Position numbers and translations under genes: made by a program | Source of the DNA: Taklimakanibacter albus | GTDB lineage: Bacteria > Pseudomonadota > Alphaproteobacteria > Rhizobiales > Aestuariivirgaceae | Direction of reading: 5' to 3' | Assembly (NCBI RefSeq): GCF_016595235.1 | Contig: NZ_JAENHL010000007.1 | Span: forward strand, 1,930,043-1,994,042 | DNA length: 64,000 nt | Notes under the pieces: generated by a model | The model's input: the letters and a program-made list of their open reading frames with translations, nothing else | What the model was told of the DNA's origin: nothing | Databases searched by the model: none | Part shown: in pieces, positions 53,712-61,635 of the stretch | Layout: each line of letters begins with the position of its first letter | Position numbering within the stretch: position 1 is the stretch's first letter

Positions 53712-53754
53712 CATGAGTTAAACTCATGCTCCCGCTACATGAATGAAACCCATG
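53712..53754. promoter_or_regulatory. Two tandem LysR-type boxes
   Basis: CATGAGTTAAACTCATG at 53712-53728 is a perfect palindrome with the T-N11-A pattern of LysR-type sites. CATGAATGAAACCCATG at 53738-53754 matches it at 14 of 17 positions, 26 bp further on, and overlaps the start of the LysR gene. This is the expected layout for a recognition site plus an autoregulatory or activation site. Confidence 0.65.
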
Positions 53755-54633
53755 CCCAAGCGACACGCCATCCCTTCCTTCGTCGGCCTGCGGACTTTCG
53801 AGGCCGTCGCGCGGCACGGCAGCTTTCGCCGGGCCGCGGGCGAGCTGAACGTCACCGAATCGGCGGTCAGCCATCAGATCGCGGCGCTCGAAGCCTCCCT
53901 CGACACAAAGCTTTTCGTCCGCCAGCCCGGCGGCGTGCAGCTCAGCGCGTCGGGTGAGATCCTGATCCCCTTCATGCGCGAGGCTTTCGACCAGATCGAA
54001 AACGGCACAGCGCTTCTCAGGCGCGACCAGAGCGAAGGCGGCCTGACGCTGCAGATCTATGTGACCCTGGCGGTGCGCTGGCTCATTCCGCGGCTGCACC
54101 GTTTCCGCCATGCCCATCCCGATATCCGCCTCGCCATTGATTCGAGCCTCATGGACTGGGACTTTGTGCCGAAGGCGGCAGATATGGCGATCGTCTATGC
54201 CCAGGCGCCGAAGCGGACGGGCATCGATTATGTGCATCTGTTCGATACATCTCTCGTTCTCGTCGCAAACCCCAAGCTCGCCCGCCGGATCGCCAAGGCC
54301 AGGGATCTCGCAAATCTCACGGCGCTCGAAGTGTCGAGCGCACCCGATGATCTCGAAACCTGGTTTTCGAGTGACCGCCGCGCAAGACCGGAAACAGTCG
54401 AGAAGTTCGATTCCTATCTGCTTGCCATCGAAGCCGCCATCGACGGCCTGGGTTTCATGGTCGCGCCCGAGCTATTGGTGCGGAGCGACATTCTCGCCGG
54501 CAAGCTTGCCGAGCCGATGAAGACGAAAGTCGCCCAGTCCGGTGGTTGGTATCTCGCTTATCAGAGCCGCAAGCGCACCGACCGTCGCATTCAGGCCTTC
54601 CGCAAATGGATCCAGGACGAGATCCGCGCGTAG
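53743..54633 (+). CDS. LysR-family transcriptional regulator (GcvA-like)
   Basis: A 296-aa LysR protein. The N-terminal winged helix has SFVGLRTFEAVARHGSFRRA and ELNVTESAVSHQIAALEA (recognition helix, about 35-52), resembling GcvA/AmpR-type members; residues about 95-290 form the effector-binding domain. An in-frame ATG three codons later is an alternative start, and neither has a clear ribosome site. It is divergent from the solute-binding protein and cupin genes and likely controls them in response to their substrate. Confidence 0.85.
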   Translation: MKPMPKRHAIPSFVGLRTFEAVARHGSFRRAAGELNVTESAVSHQIAALEASLDTKLFVRQPGGVQLSASGEILIPFMREAFDQIENGTALLRRDQSEGGLTLQIYVTLAVRWLIPRLHRFRHAHPDIRLAIDSSLMDWDFVPKAADMAIVYAQAPKRTGIDYVHLFDTSLVLVANPKLARRIAKARDLANLTALEVSSAPDDLETWFSSDRRARPETVEKFDSYLLAIEAAIDGLGFMVAPELLVRSDILAGKLAEPMKTKVAQSGGWYLAYQSRKRTDRRIQAFRKWIQDEIRA

Positions 54634-54720
54634 CGCCCTTGCAATTACGCATTATGGCGTGGAATTGGGAAATTTCATCCTGGCGTAACGACGGGAAACT
54701 AACGGCAGAGTGTCCTGGCG

Positions 54721-54822
54721 ATTTCCCTGCATGATCAATCACCGGCCTTCCAAGCCTTTGAAATCGTTGGAGGCGGCACTTTTTTCCGAAAAATTCCCTG
54801 TAATTCCCTGAAAATCCCTGTA
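54721..54822. repeat. CCCTG-rich intergenic repeat, copy 2
   Basis: Four CCCTG motifs, three of them in close direct repeats (ATTCCCTGTAATTCCCTG, then AATCCCTG), lie in the 200-bp convergent gap between the LysR gene and iorB. The cluster resembles the one at 16145-16222. I see no gene in the rest of the gap (54634-54833). Confidence 0.5.
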
Positions 54823-54833
54823 TCGGGCCTGTT

Positions 54834-56360
54834 TCAGAGGGTCGCCACCGTCTTCAGCGCCCCGTCGAGCGCCGTGCCATTCTCGTCCTTGAGTGCCGCT
54901 TCGCGCAGGCGCCGCAGCCATTGCGCGCCGTCCTCGCGCCCTTCGAGCAGCGGCAGCGCCGAGAGCACCTTGTCATAACGCGACAGCCCCCGCGTATGCG
55001 TGTCACTATACCCCTTGATGAGGCGGCGGCAGCGCAGCACCTCGACGCCGAGCTCGTAATTCCTCCGGGCGACCCGCTCGGCCTCTCCGAGCCATCGCGT
55101 GAGATGCGCCTGCTCCACCTCATGGCGCAGCAGACGGCGGCGGAAGCGCCGCAGACCTGAGAGTGCATAAAGCACCGTGTACCAGAAGATCCCGTCGGTG
55201 CGCACATGCCGGCCGCGATTGACCATGCGGTCGAGCGCCTTGAACAGGCCTGGGCGGCTTTCGATTGCGCGGCCGAGTTTCGTGGGCAGCATGCCACAGA
55301 CCTCCTCCAAGCGCGGATGCATGAATTCGGTGAGCTTCAAAATCTGCTCATCGCGGACATGGACTTCATCGCGCACCCGTTCGAAGCGGCGGCGCTCGGT
55401 CTTGATCCGCGCCACCCGGATGACGTCGTCATAGGCCATGGCATTGGCCATGTATTTCGCCGCTTCGCGCGTCAGCGCGCGGCCCTTGCCGTCGCCGCCC
55501 AGATCATGATCGAGCGCCGCGATCTTCACCAGCCGGCCGAGATATTCCTCGCCATAGGCCATGTCCTGGAACTCGACGACTTTTGCGAGGCCACGCTTCG
55601 CCATATCGCGGCTGTCGGCCGGCATTTCATCGTCGATGCGGGCGATCAGCGTCCGATACCGGTCGAGTAAAGCCGGCGGTCCCTGGATCAGGTCGGAGGC
55701 GCGCTCGGGTGGGACCGCGGCAGCGACCGGCGCCCTCGCGGCGTCGAAGGCATCATGAAAGGCCCTGAGGCTGGCCTTGATGCCTTTGCCGCCGCTTTGA
55801 ATCGTCGCCTCGAAACTCTCGCGCGGAAAAGGCAGGACCGAGGCCGCCGCGAGCGCGCCGAACAGGCTCGCCGAGATGACGCTGCCATTGCGCTGGGCGA
55901 TCGCCTCGAGATCGGCGGCGACGAAGCGACGCGCCGTCTTGCGTGCCGTCTCGATGACGGCCGCGCCATCAGCGATGCCATTGCCCGGCACCATTTTCTC
56001 CGACACGGCGAAAGCACGGTGCGAGGAGGCGATGAGGGTGGTGCGTTCCGGCGTCACCAGGCCGCGCATCATCGCGCGCCCGGCTTCCATCAGCTCGGCG
56101 GCGATGACGATGTCGACATCACCGGGCGAGGGCATCAAGGCCAGGATCGGCGTCCTGCCGCGATCGGGCACCATTTCGATGTAATAGATCGTGGCGCCGG
56201 TGCGCTGGGCCACGCCCGGCACCGAAGTCGCCTGCGCATACCAGCCATTTTCCTCGGCGAGATGCACGATCCAGTCCGACACCACGCCGCCACCCTGCCC
56301 GCCCACCGCCAATATCGCGAGCTTGATGATCTGGTTCTGGCGGGCCGGCTGCATGTTCAT
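54834..56360 (-). CDS. iorB: Indolepyruvate ferredoxin oxidoreductase, beta subunit (long form)
   Basis: A 508-aa protein. The first 200 residues match the gamma/POR-type domain of IorB (LAILAVGGQGGGVVSDWIVH near 14-33, then QRTGATIYYIE). The remaining 300 or so residues are an additional helical, Arg-rich domain found in long proteobacterial IorB proteins (I recall it as DUF6537, from memory). Start at ATG 56360, overlapping the iorA stop by 4 bp. With IorA it oxidatively decarboxylates indolepyruvate or other aryl pyruvates to the acyl-CoA, reducing ferredoxin. Confidence 0.85.
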   Translation of the reverse strand: MNMQPARQNQIIKLAILAVGGQGGGVVSDWIVHLAEENGWYAQATSVPGVAQRTGATIYYIEMVPDRGRTPILALMPSPGDVDIVIAAELMEAGRAMMRGLVTPERTTLIASSHRAFAVSEKMVPGNGIADGAAVIETARKTARRFVAADLEAIAQRNGSVISASLFGALAAASVLPFPRESFEATIQSGGKGIKASLRAFHDAFDAARAPVAAAVPPERASDLIQGPPALLDRYRTLIARIDDEMPADSRDMAKRGLAKVVEFQDMAYGEEYLGRLVKIAALDHDLGGDGKGRALTREAAKYMANAMAYDDVIRVARIKTERRRFERVRDEVHVRDEQILKLTEFMHPRLEEVCGMLPTKLGRAIESRPGLFKALDRMVNRGRHVRTDGIFWYTVLYALSGLRRFRRRLLRHEVEQAHLTRWLGEAERVARRNYELGVEVLRCRRLIKGYSDTHTRGLSRYDKVLSALPLLEGREDGAQWLRRLREAALKDENGTALDGALKTVATL

Positions 56361-58519
56361 TGCGCGGTGCCTGCCTTGAGGAAGCGCAGGGACTTCGCAT
56401 CGCGTCGTTTCTGCAGAAAGCCGATCACCTTCTGCCGCAGTTTTGCGAGAAAGAGGTCGAGACGATTCGGATTGCTGATCACATCGGCGCGGTAGAAAGA
56501 CGGGCACAACACCGCGGCATCCGCCACTTCACCGCAATTGCCGCAGCCGACGCAGGACTGGTCGATCGACGCCACCGGATCGTCGCGCAACGGATCGTCC
56601 AGCTGCTTCACGCTGAGCGACGGGCAGCCTGACAGGCGGATGCAGGCATGATCGCCGGTGCAGACCTCCTCATCGACGCCGAAGCGCGGCTTCACCACGC
56701 GTTTGCCGTCATGAATGGCCTTGGCGATCAGCGGCTTCTCGCGGCGCTGCTTGTTGAGCATGCATTCCGACGACGCGACGATGACCTTGGGCCCTTTCTC
56801 GTCCGTCGTCAGCGCTTCCCTGAGCGTATCGCGCATCTTCTGGACGTCATAGGTACGGTCGATATGGCGCACCCAGTTGACGCCGACACCCTTCACCGCA
56901 TCGGTGATCGGATGTTTGGTCGAACGCGTGCGGTTATTGGCACGGGACGAGAGAATGTCCTGCCCGCCGGTCGCCGCCGAATAATAATTGTCGACCACCA
57001 GGATGACGCCGTCATTCTTGTTGAAGACGGCATTGCCGATGCCGGAAGCGAGGCCGTTATGCCAGAAGCCGCCATCGCCCATGATGGAGATCGAGCGTTT
57101 CTTCGCCGGCATGTTGAAGGCCGAGGCGGAGGCAGGTCCGAGCCCATACCCCATCGTGGTCGCGCCGATATTGAAGGGCGGCATGATCGAAAAGAGATGG
57201 CAGCCTATGTCGGCGGCGACATGATGTTGCCCGAGCTCCTGCTCGACCAGCTTCATCGCCGAGAAGATCGGCCGTTCCGGACACCCGGTGCAGAAGCCGG
57301 GTGGCCGCATCGGCACCACTTGCGCCAGATGCGACACATCGGGCGGCGCCACCGGTGCGTTGGGCAGGCGGATCTTGGCGGAGAGCAATGCCGGCGCATG
57401 ATCGCGCAGGAAACCCGACAGGCCGTCGAGCATCACCTGGCCGGAATATTCGCCGGCCATCGGCAGATAGCCCTTGCCATGCAGCCGCGTCGACGCTCCC
57501 GCCTTATGCAGCATGTGGCCGAAGGCCTGTTCGAGATGATCGGGCTGGCCTTCCTCGACCACCAGCACCGCATCCTTGTCCTCGCAGAATTCCAGGAATT
57601 CGTCATCGACCAGCGGATAGGTGACGTTGAGGATATAAAGCGGCACCATCGAAGTGCCATAGAGATCGGCGAGGCCCAGCCGCTGCAAAGCGCGGATGAC
57701 GCCATTATACATGCCGCCCTGCAGCACGATGCCGACCTTGCCGCGCTTCGGCCCGACCATTTCGTTGAGCTTGTGCGTCTTGATGAAGTCGATCGCCGCC
57801 GGCCAGCGCTTCTTGATCTTCTCCTGCTCATGCAGGAAGGAGGCGGGCGGCAGCACGATCCGCTGCGTGTCGCGGCGCGGTGATTCCAAGGCGTCGGCCA
57901 CCGACATCGGCGGGCGCTGATTGTCCTTGGCGATGAAGCGGCCATGCACATGGCAGGAGCGGATGCGCACTTCCAGCATTACCGGCGTGTTGGTCGCCTC
58001 CGAAAGCGCGAAGCCGTCCTCAACCGCCTTGACGATCGCTTCGAGATTGGGTTTGGGATCGAGCAGCCAGATCTGCGACTTCATCGCAAAGGAATGGCTG
58101 CGCTCCTGCATGATCGAGGAGCCTTCGCCGTAATCCTCGCCGACGATGATGAGGGCGCCGCCGGTGACGCCGCCCGACGAGAGATTGGCGAGCGCATCGG
58201 AGGCGACATTGGTGCCGACCGTCGATTTCCAGGTCGCCGCCCCGCGGATCGGATAGTGCACCGAGGCCGCAAGCGCCGCCGCCGCCGCGGCTTCGCTGGC
58301 GCTCGCTTCGAAGTGAACACCGAGATCGCCCAATATGTCCTGCGCATCGGCGAGCACATCCATGAGATGCGAGATGGGCGCGCCCTGATAGCCGACGACA
58401 TAACCGACGCCGCATTGAAGGAGCGCCTTGGTGATGGCGAGAATGCCTTCACCGCGGAACTCTTCGCCGGCGCCGATCTTCAGCTGCTGGACTTCTTTCG
58501 CGAAGGAACGTTCGGCCAT
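56357..58519 (-). CDS. iorA: Indolepyruvate ferredoxin oxidoreductase, alpha subunit
   Basis: A 720-aa protein. The pyrimidine-binding half (about 20-200) includes GYQGAPISHLMDVL; the thiamine diphosphate domain (about 400-590) includes the cofactor motif IMGDGGFWHNGLASGIGNAV. The C-terminus carries an iron-sulfur region with CTGDHACIRLSGCP (about 625-640) and CVGCGNCGEVADAAVLCP (about 662-680). GAGGAAGG precedes its ATG. Its gene follows a MarR regulator by 10 bp, implying regulation by an aromatic effector. Confidence 0.9.
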   Translation of the reverse strand: MAERSFAKEVQQLKIGAGEEFRGEGILAITKALLQCGVGYVVGYQGAPISHLMDVLADAQDILGDLGVHFEASASEAAAAAALAASVHYPIRGAATWKSTVGTNVASDALANLSSGGVTGGALIIVGEDYGEGSSIMQERSHSFAMKSQIWLLDPKPNLEAIVKAVEDGFALSEATNTPVMLEVRIRSCHVHGRFIAKDNQRPPMSVADALESPRRDTQRIVLPPASFLHEQEKIKKRWPAAIDFIKTHKLNEMVGPKRGKVGIVLQGGMYNGVIRALQRLGLADLYGTSMVPLYILNVTYPLVDDEFLEFCEDKDAVLVVEEGQPDHLEQAFGHMLHKAGASTRLHGKGYLPMAGEYSGQVMLDGLSGFLRDHAPALLSAKIRLPNAPVAPPDVSHLAQVVPMRPPGFCTGCPERPIFSAMKLVEQELGQHHVAADIGCHLFSIMPPFNIGATTMGYGLGPASASAFNMPAKKRSISIMGDGGFWHNGLASGIGNAVFNKNDGVILVVDNYYSAATGGQDILSSRANNRTRSTKHPITDAVKGVGVNWVRHIDRTYDVQKMRDTLREALTTDEKGPKVIVASSECMLNKQRREKPLIAKAIHDGKRVVKPRFGVDEEVCTGDHACIRLSGCPSLSVKQLDDPLRDDPVASIDQSCVGCGNCGEVADAAVLCPSFYRADVISNPNRLDLFLAKLRQKVIGFLQKRRDAKSLRFLKAGTAQ

Positions 58520-58529
58520 GGCGCCTTCC

Positions 58530-59030
58530 TCAGTCCTGGTTCACATTCTGCAGCATCTTGTGCAGGACCGAAATGAAAGTCTCGTATTCGGCCTCGCTGA
58601 CGCCACTGAAGACTTCTGAATAAAGCTTATACATCAAAGGCCAGAATTCAGCGAAGAGCTGGCGGCCCTTGTCGGTCAGATAGACCTCGCGGACCCGGAG
58701 ATCGCCCTTGCGCGGCCGGCTCTTGATCAGCCCCTGCTCCTCCATCGCATCGAGCGTGCGGCTCATGGTCGACTGCTCGGTGATGGTGTGGAGCGCCAGA
58801 TCGTTCGCCGTCATGCCGGGCGTGATCGACAGCACCGCAAGGGTGCGCATCTTGGCGGTGGTGAGGTCGAAGGGCTTCAGCGCCTCCTGCATGTCGGCAT
58901 TCCAGCGCGCCGAGATGCGGTTGATCAGATAGGGCGCGAAGTGATTGAGCCCGATCTCGCCGATCGACGGGATCGCGTCATCGACCGAATTGGAGGGTTT
59001 GAGGAGAGTGGTTCCGAAGCGTCCGACCAT
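58530..59030 (-). CDS. MarR-family transcriptional regulator
   Basis: A 166-aa MarR protein. The winged helix shows TTAKMRTLAVLSITPGMTAN, the recognition helix LALHTITEQSTMSRTLDAME, and the wing PRKGDLRVREVYLTDKGRQL. It sits between the CrtI-like oxidoreductase gene (4-bp gap) and iorA (10-bp gap), so it is co-transcribed with both and probably autoregulated by an aromatic acid or its CoA ester. Confidence 0.85.
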   Translation of the reverse strand: MVGRFGTTLLKPSNSVDDAIPSIGEIGLNHFAPYLINRISARWNADMQEALKPFDLTTAKMRTLAVLSITPGMTANDLALHTITEQSTMSRTLDAMEEQGLIKSRPRKGDLRVREVYLTDKGRQLFAEFWPLMYKLYSEVFSGVSEAEYETFISVLHKMLQNVNQD

Positions 59031-59034
59031 CTGA

Positions 59035-60615
59035 TCACCTCAAGGCTTGCGCCAGCATGAAGCCCGACCCGCCGCCGAGTCCGGCTCCCGGATGGGTCGA
59101 AGCGCCGATATGATAGACATTGCGGATGAAGGTGCGGTGGTTGACCGAGGATTTGAACGGCCGCCACAGGAAGGACTGATCGAGCCCGCAGAAGCCGCCA
59201 TAGGGGTCGCCGCCGACCAGATTCACATTCATGGCCTGGAGATCGGCGGGCGAATAGGCCCGCCGCGCCAGCTTGATGGAGGCAAAGTCGGTGATGTGAT
59301 GCGCCAGGATCGCCTCGACGCGGTCGGCATAGGCTTCGCGCACCGCCTCGCTCCAGGCGCCATCCGCCGGCACCGCGATCTTGCCTGCCGCGTCGCCTTT
59401 GATATGGCGCGGCGCTTCCGGCAGCTGCAGCCACAGGATCGCAGCGCCTTCCGGGCAGCGGCTCGGATCGAGCGCATGCGGCTGGCCCACGCAAATGGTC
59501 GGCACTTCCGGCAGCATGCCGCGCTCGGCCTCGTTTGCCGCCTTCGAAACACCATCGAGTCCCGGGGTGAGATGGAGCAGCGCGACCTTGTCGAGACCGG
59601 GCGAGAGCCAGCGCGGTTTCGCCTTCAGCGCATAATGGAGCTGGAAATTGCCTTTGCCATAACGATAGTTGCGGACCTCGTCCGCAAGGCCTTGCGGTTT
59701 GTCGAAGCTCTGGAGCAGGCGCTCATAGAGCTGGGTCGGTGTGACCGAGCAGATGACGCCTGATTTCGCGATGATCTCCGAACCGTCGGCAAGTTGCACC
59801 CCGCGTGCCACACCGCCGCTGCCGGCAAGCACCGAGACGACATCGGCGCCGGTACGGATCTCGCCGCCCGTCTCCGCGATCAAGGCCGCGAAGGCATCGA
59901 GCAGTTTCTGGCCGCCGCCTTTGACGATCGGCGCGCCTGCCGCTTCGAGCGCGAAAGCGATGACCTTGGCCATTTGCGCCGAATAGGCGCTTTCCGGCCC
60001 GAGGCCGGTATGCAGCACCCACGGCGCCCAGAGCGCTTGGGCGACGTCGGATTGGTAATTCGCCTCGAGCCAGGTGCGCGCCGGGGTGAGCGCCTCGCCG
60101 AAGAAGCGCGCCAGCTGGCGCGGACCGCGCCGCCACGCTTCCTGGGCGAGGAGCTTCGCCGTCGGCCAGCTCCACAGCTGGCCGCCGAGCAAGGCGAAGA
60201 GCAAAGGCGCGTTGCGCTCGACACCGCCGACATCGGCGAGATGCTGGGCGCCGTCGCCTGAGGCGAGTTGGTCCAGCGCCGCGCCATTGGCGACGCGTTT
60301 CATGCTGATGACGGCCGAACGCCCATCCGGCAGAAGCACGCCTGAGGGGTGGTCCGTGTGGCAGAATTCGAGCCCATGCCGGCCGAGATCGGCGGCGAGC
60401 GCGGCATAAGCGGGCGAGGTGATGAAGAGGACGAAGGTCGTCGCCATCACGTCATGGACATATCCAGGCGCGGTGATCTCTTCGCTGCGGATGCAGCCGC
60501 CGATCCGGTCATTGCGCTCGACGAGCAGCACGCGTTTACCCTGGCGGCCCAGCAAAGCCGCGCAGACCAGGGCATTGATACCGCTGCCGACGATCACATA
60601 GTCAGGATCGGCCAT
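59035..60615 (-). CDS. CrtI-like NAD(P)/FAD-dependent oxidoreductase
   Basis: A 526-aa flavoprotein of the phytoene-desaturase-like amine-oxidase superfamily. The N-terminal FAD fold reads DYVIVGSGINALVCAALLGRQ followed by ERNDRIGGCIRSEE, and the C-terminal FAD-binding end reads NVYHIGASTHPGAGLGGGSG. It has the length of carotenoid desaturase relatives, but no other carotenoid gene is nearby, so it probably acts on a different substrate. It heads the leftward run into the MarR and iorAB genes and is a paralogue of the protein at 61636-63204. Confidence 0.8.
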   Translation of the reverse strand: MADPDYVIVGSGINALVCAALLGRQGKRVLLVERNDRIGGCIRSEEITAPGYVHDVMATTFVLFITSPAYAALAADLGRHGLEFCHTDHPSGVLLPDGRSAVISMKRVANGAALDQLASGDGAQHLADVGGVERNAPLLFALLGGQLWSWPTAKLLAQEAWRRGPRQLARFFGEALTPARTWLEANYQSDVAQALWAPWVLHTGLGPESAYSAQMAKVIAFALEAAGAPIVKGGGQKLLDAFAALIAETGGEIRTGADVVSVLAGSGGVARGVQLADGSEIIAKSGVICSVTPTQLYERLLQSFDKPQGLADEVRNYRYGKGNFQLHYALKAKPRWLSPGLDKVALLHLTPGLDGVSKAANEAERGMLPEVPTICVGQPHALDPSRCPEGAAILWLQLPEAPRHIKGDAAGKIAVPADGAWSEAVREAYADRVEAILAHHITDFASIKLARRAYSPADLQAMNVNLVGGDPYGGFCGLDQSFLWRPFKSSVNHRTFIRNVYHIGASTHPGAGLGGGSGFMLAQALR

Positions 60616-60643
60616 GTTCGTTTCTGAGCCTCTCTCCTCTTTT

Positions 60644-60692
60644 CCCTTCTCCCGCCTGCGGGAGAAGGTGGCCGAAGGCCGGATGAGGGTGT
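60644..60692. repeat. Dispersed palindromic repeat, family A, copy 3
   Basis: 49 bp identical to parts of the copies at 2141-2194 and 24827-24880, with the CTCCCGCCTGCGGGAG hairpin. It fills almost all of the gap between the CrtI-like gene start and the stop of the upstream cyclase-family gene, ending 2 bp before that stop codon. Confidence 0.85.
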
Positions 60693-60693
60693 C

Positions 60694-61482
60694 TCAGCGC
60701 GCGACCAGCGCCAACACACGCAACGGGCTGCCGGTGCCATTGACGATCTTCAGCGGCGCCGCGATCAGGATGGCGCCTTTGGCCGGCAGCTTGTCGAGAT
60801 TGCACAGGCTGGCGAGGCCATAGCGGTTCGCCTTGTGCATCAGATTATGCGCCGGGAAGGGCGGCGTCATGCCACCGGCGGCGCCGGCATCGGTGCCGAC
60901 CGTCTCGCTGCCCCAGCCGATGGCGCCTTTCGACAGGATATATTCGATGCAGTCGACCGTCGGGCCCGGCGAATGCGGTCCCGTCTCATTGGCGTTGAGG
61001 AATTCCTTCTCGCTGCCATTGCGCTTGTACCAGTCGGTGCGCATCAGCACCCAGGTGCCTTTGGCGATGTCGCCATGGGTCTTCTCCCAGGCGCGCACGC
61101 CATCGGCGGTAAGCAGGAAGTCCGGATTCTTCTTCACCTCGGCGCTGCAGTCGATGACATTGACGGGCGCCACGAAATTCTTCGGCGCGATCCGGTCGGT
61201 CGTGCCGTCAGCATAGTCCTTGCCGGTGATCCAATGCACCGGCGCGTCGAAATGCGTGCCGGAATGTTCGCCGAGCTTGAGCCAGTTCCATGACCAGAAC
61301 GGACCATTCTGATCGTAATTGGAGATATTGTGCACCTCGACCGTCGGCGTGTTCTTGCCGATCTCGGGCGGCAGCTTGATCAGCGGCGTCTCAGGCCCGA
61401 GCGGCGCCGAGAGATCGATGACGTCGACGGCTCCCGACAGAAGGGCTTCCGCCAATGAAGTGAGATCGGCTTTCTGCGCCAT
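60694..61482 (-). CDS. Cyclase-family hydrolase (kynurenine formamidase / isatin hydrolase superfamily)
   Basis: A 262-aa protein of the cyclase family (PF04199) with the metal and catalytic motif GEHSGTHFDAPVHW near residue 72. At 262 aa it is longer than KynB (about 210 aa) and nearer to isatin-hydrolase-like members. Start taken at ATG 61482, 7 nt after GGAGGA; an ATG two codons earlier abuts that site. Candidate reactions are hydrolysis of N-formylkynurenine, the step missing beside kynA, or isatin to isatinate; neither is proven. It is divergent from the second CrtI-like gene. Confidence 0.75.
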   Translation of the reverse strand: MAQKADLTSLAEALLSGAVDVIDLSAPLGPETPLIKLPPEIGKNTPTVEVHNISNYDQNGPFWSWNWLKLGEHSGTHFDAPVHWITGKDYADGTTDRIAPKNFVAPVNVIDCSAEVKKNPDFLLTADGVRAWEKTHGDIAKGTWVLMRTDWYKRNGSEKEFLNANETGPHSPGPTVDCIEYILSKGAIGWGSETVGTDAGAAGGMTPPFPAHNLMHKANRYGLASLCNLDKLPAKGAILIAAPLKIVNGTGSPLRVLALVAR

Positions 61483-61635
61483 AGGCATTCCTCCGCTGCG
61501 TGTTGTTGTTCTGGTCCAGCATCCTATGCCCAATGCATGCAAATGCAAGTAACAAATCTGGACTTTATCAAGCGCTAAGGAATCTCATGGACAGATTATA
61601 TGCATATGCCAGTATGTCTGCCGGAGGGGACGGCC

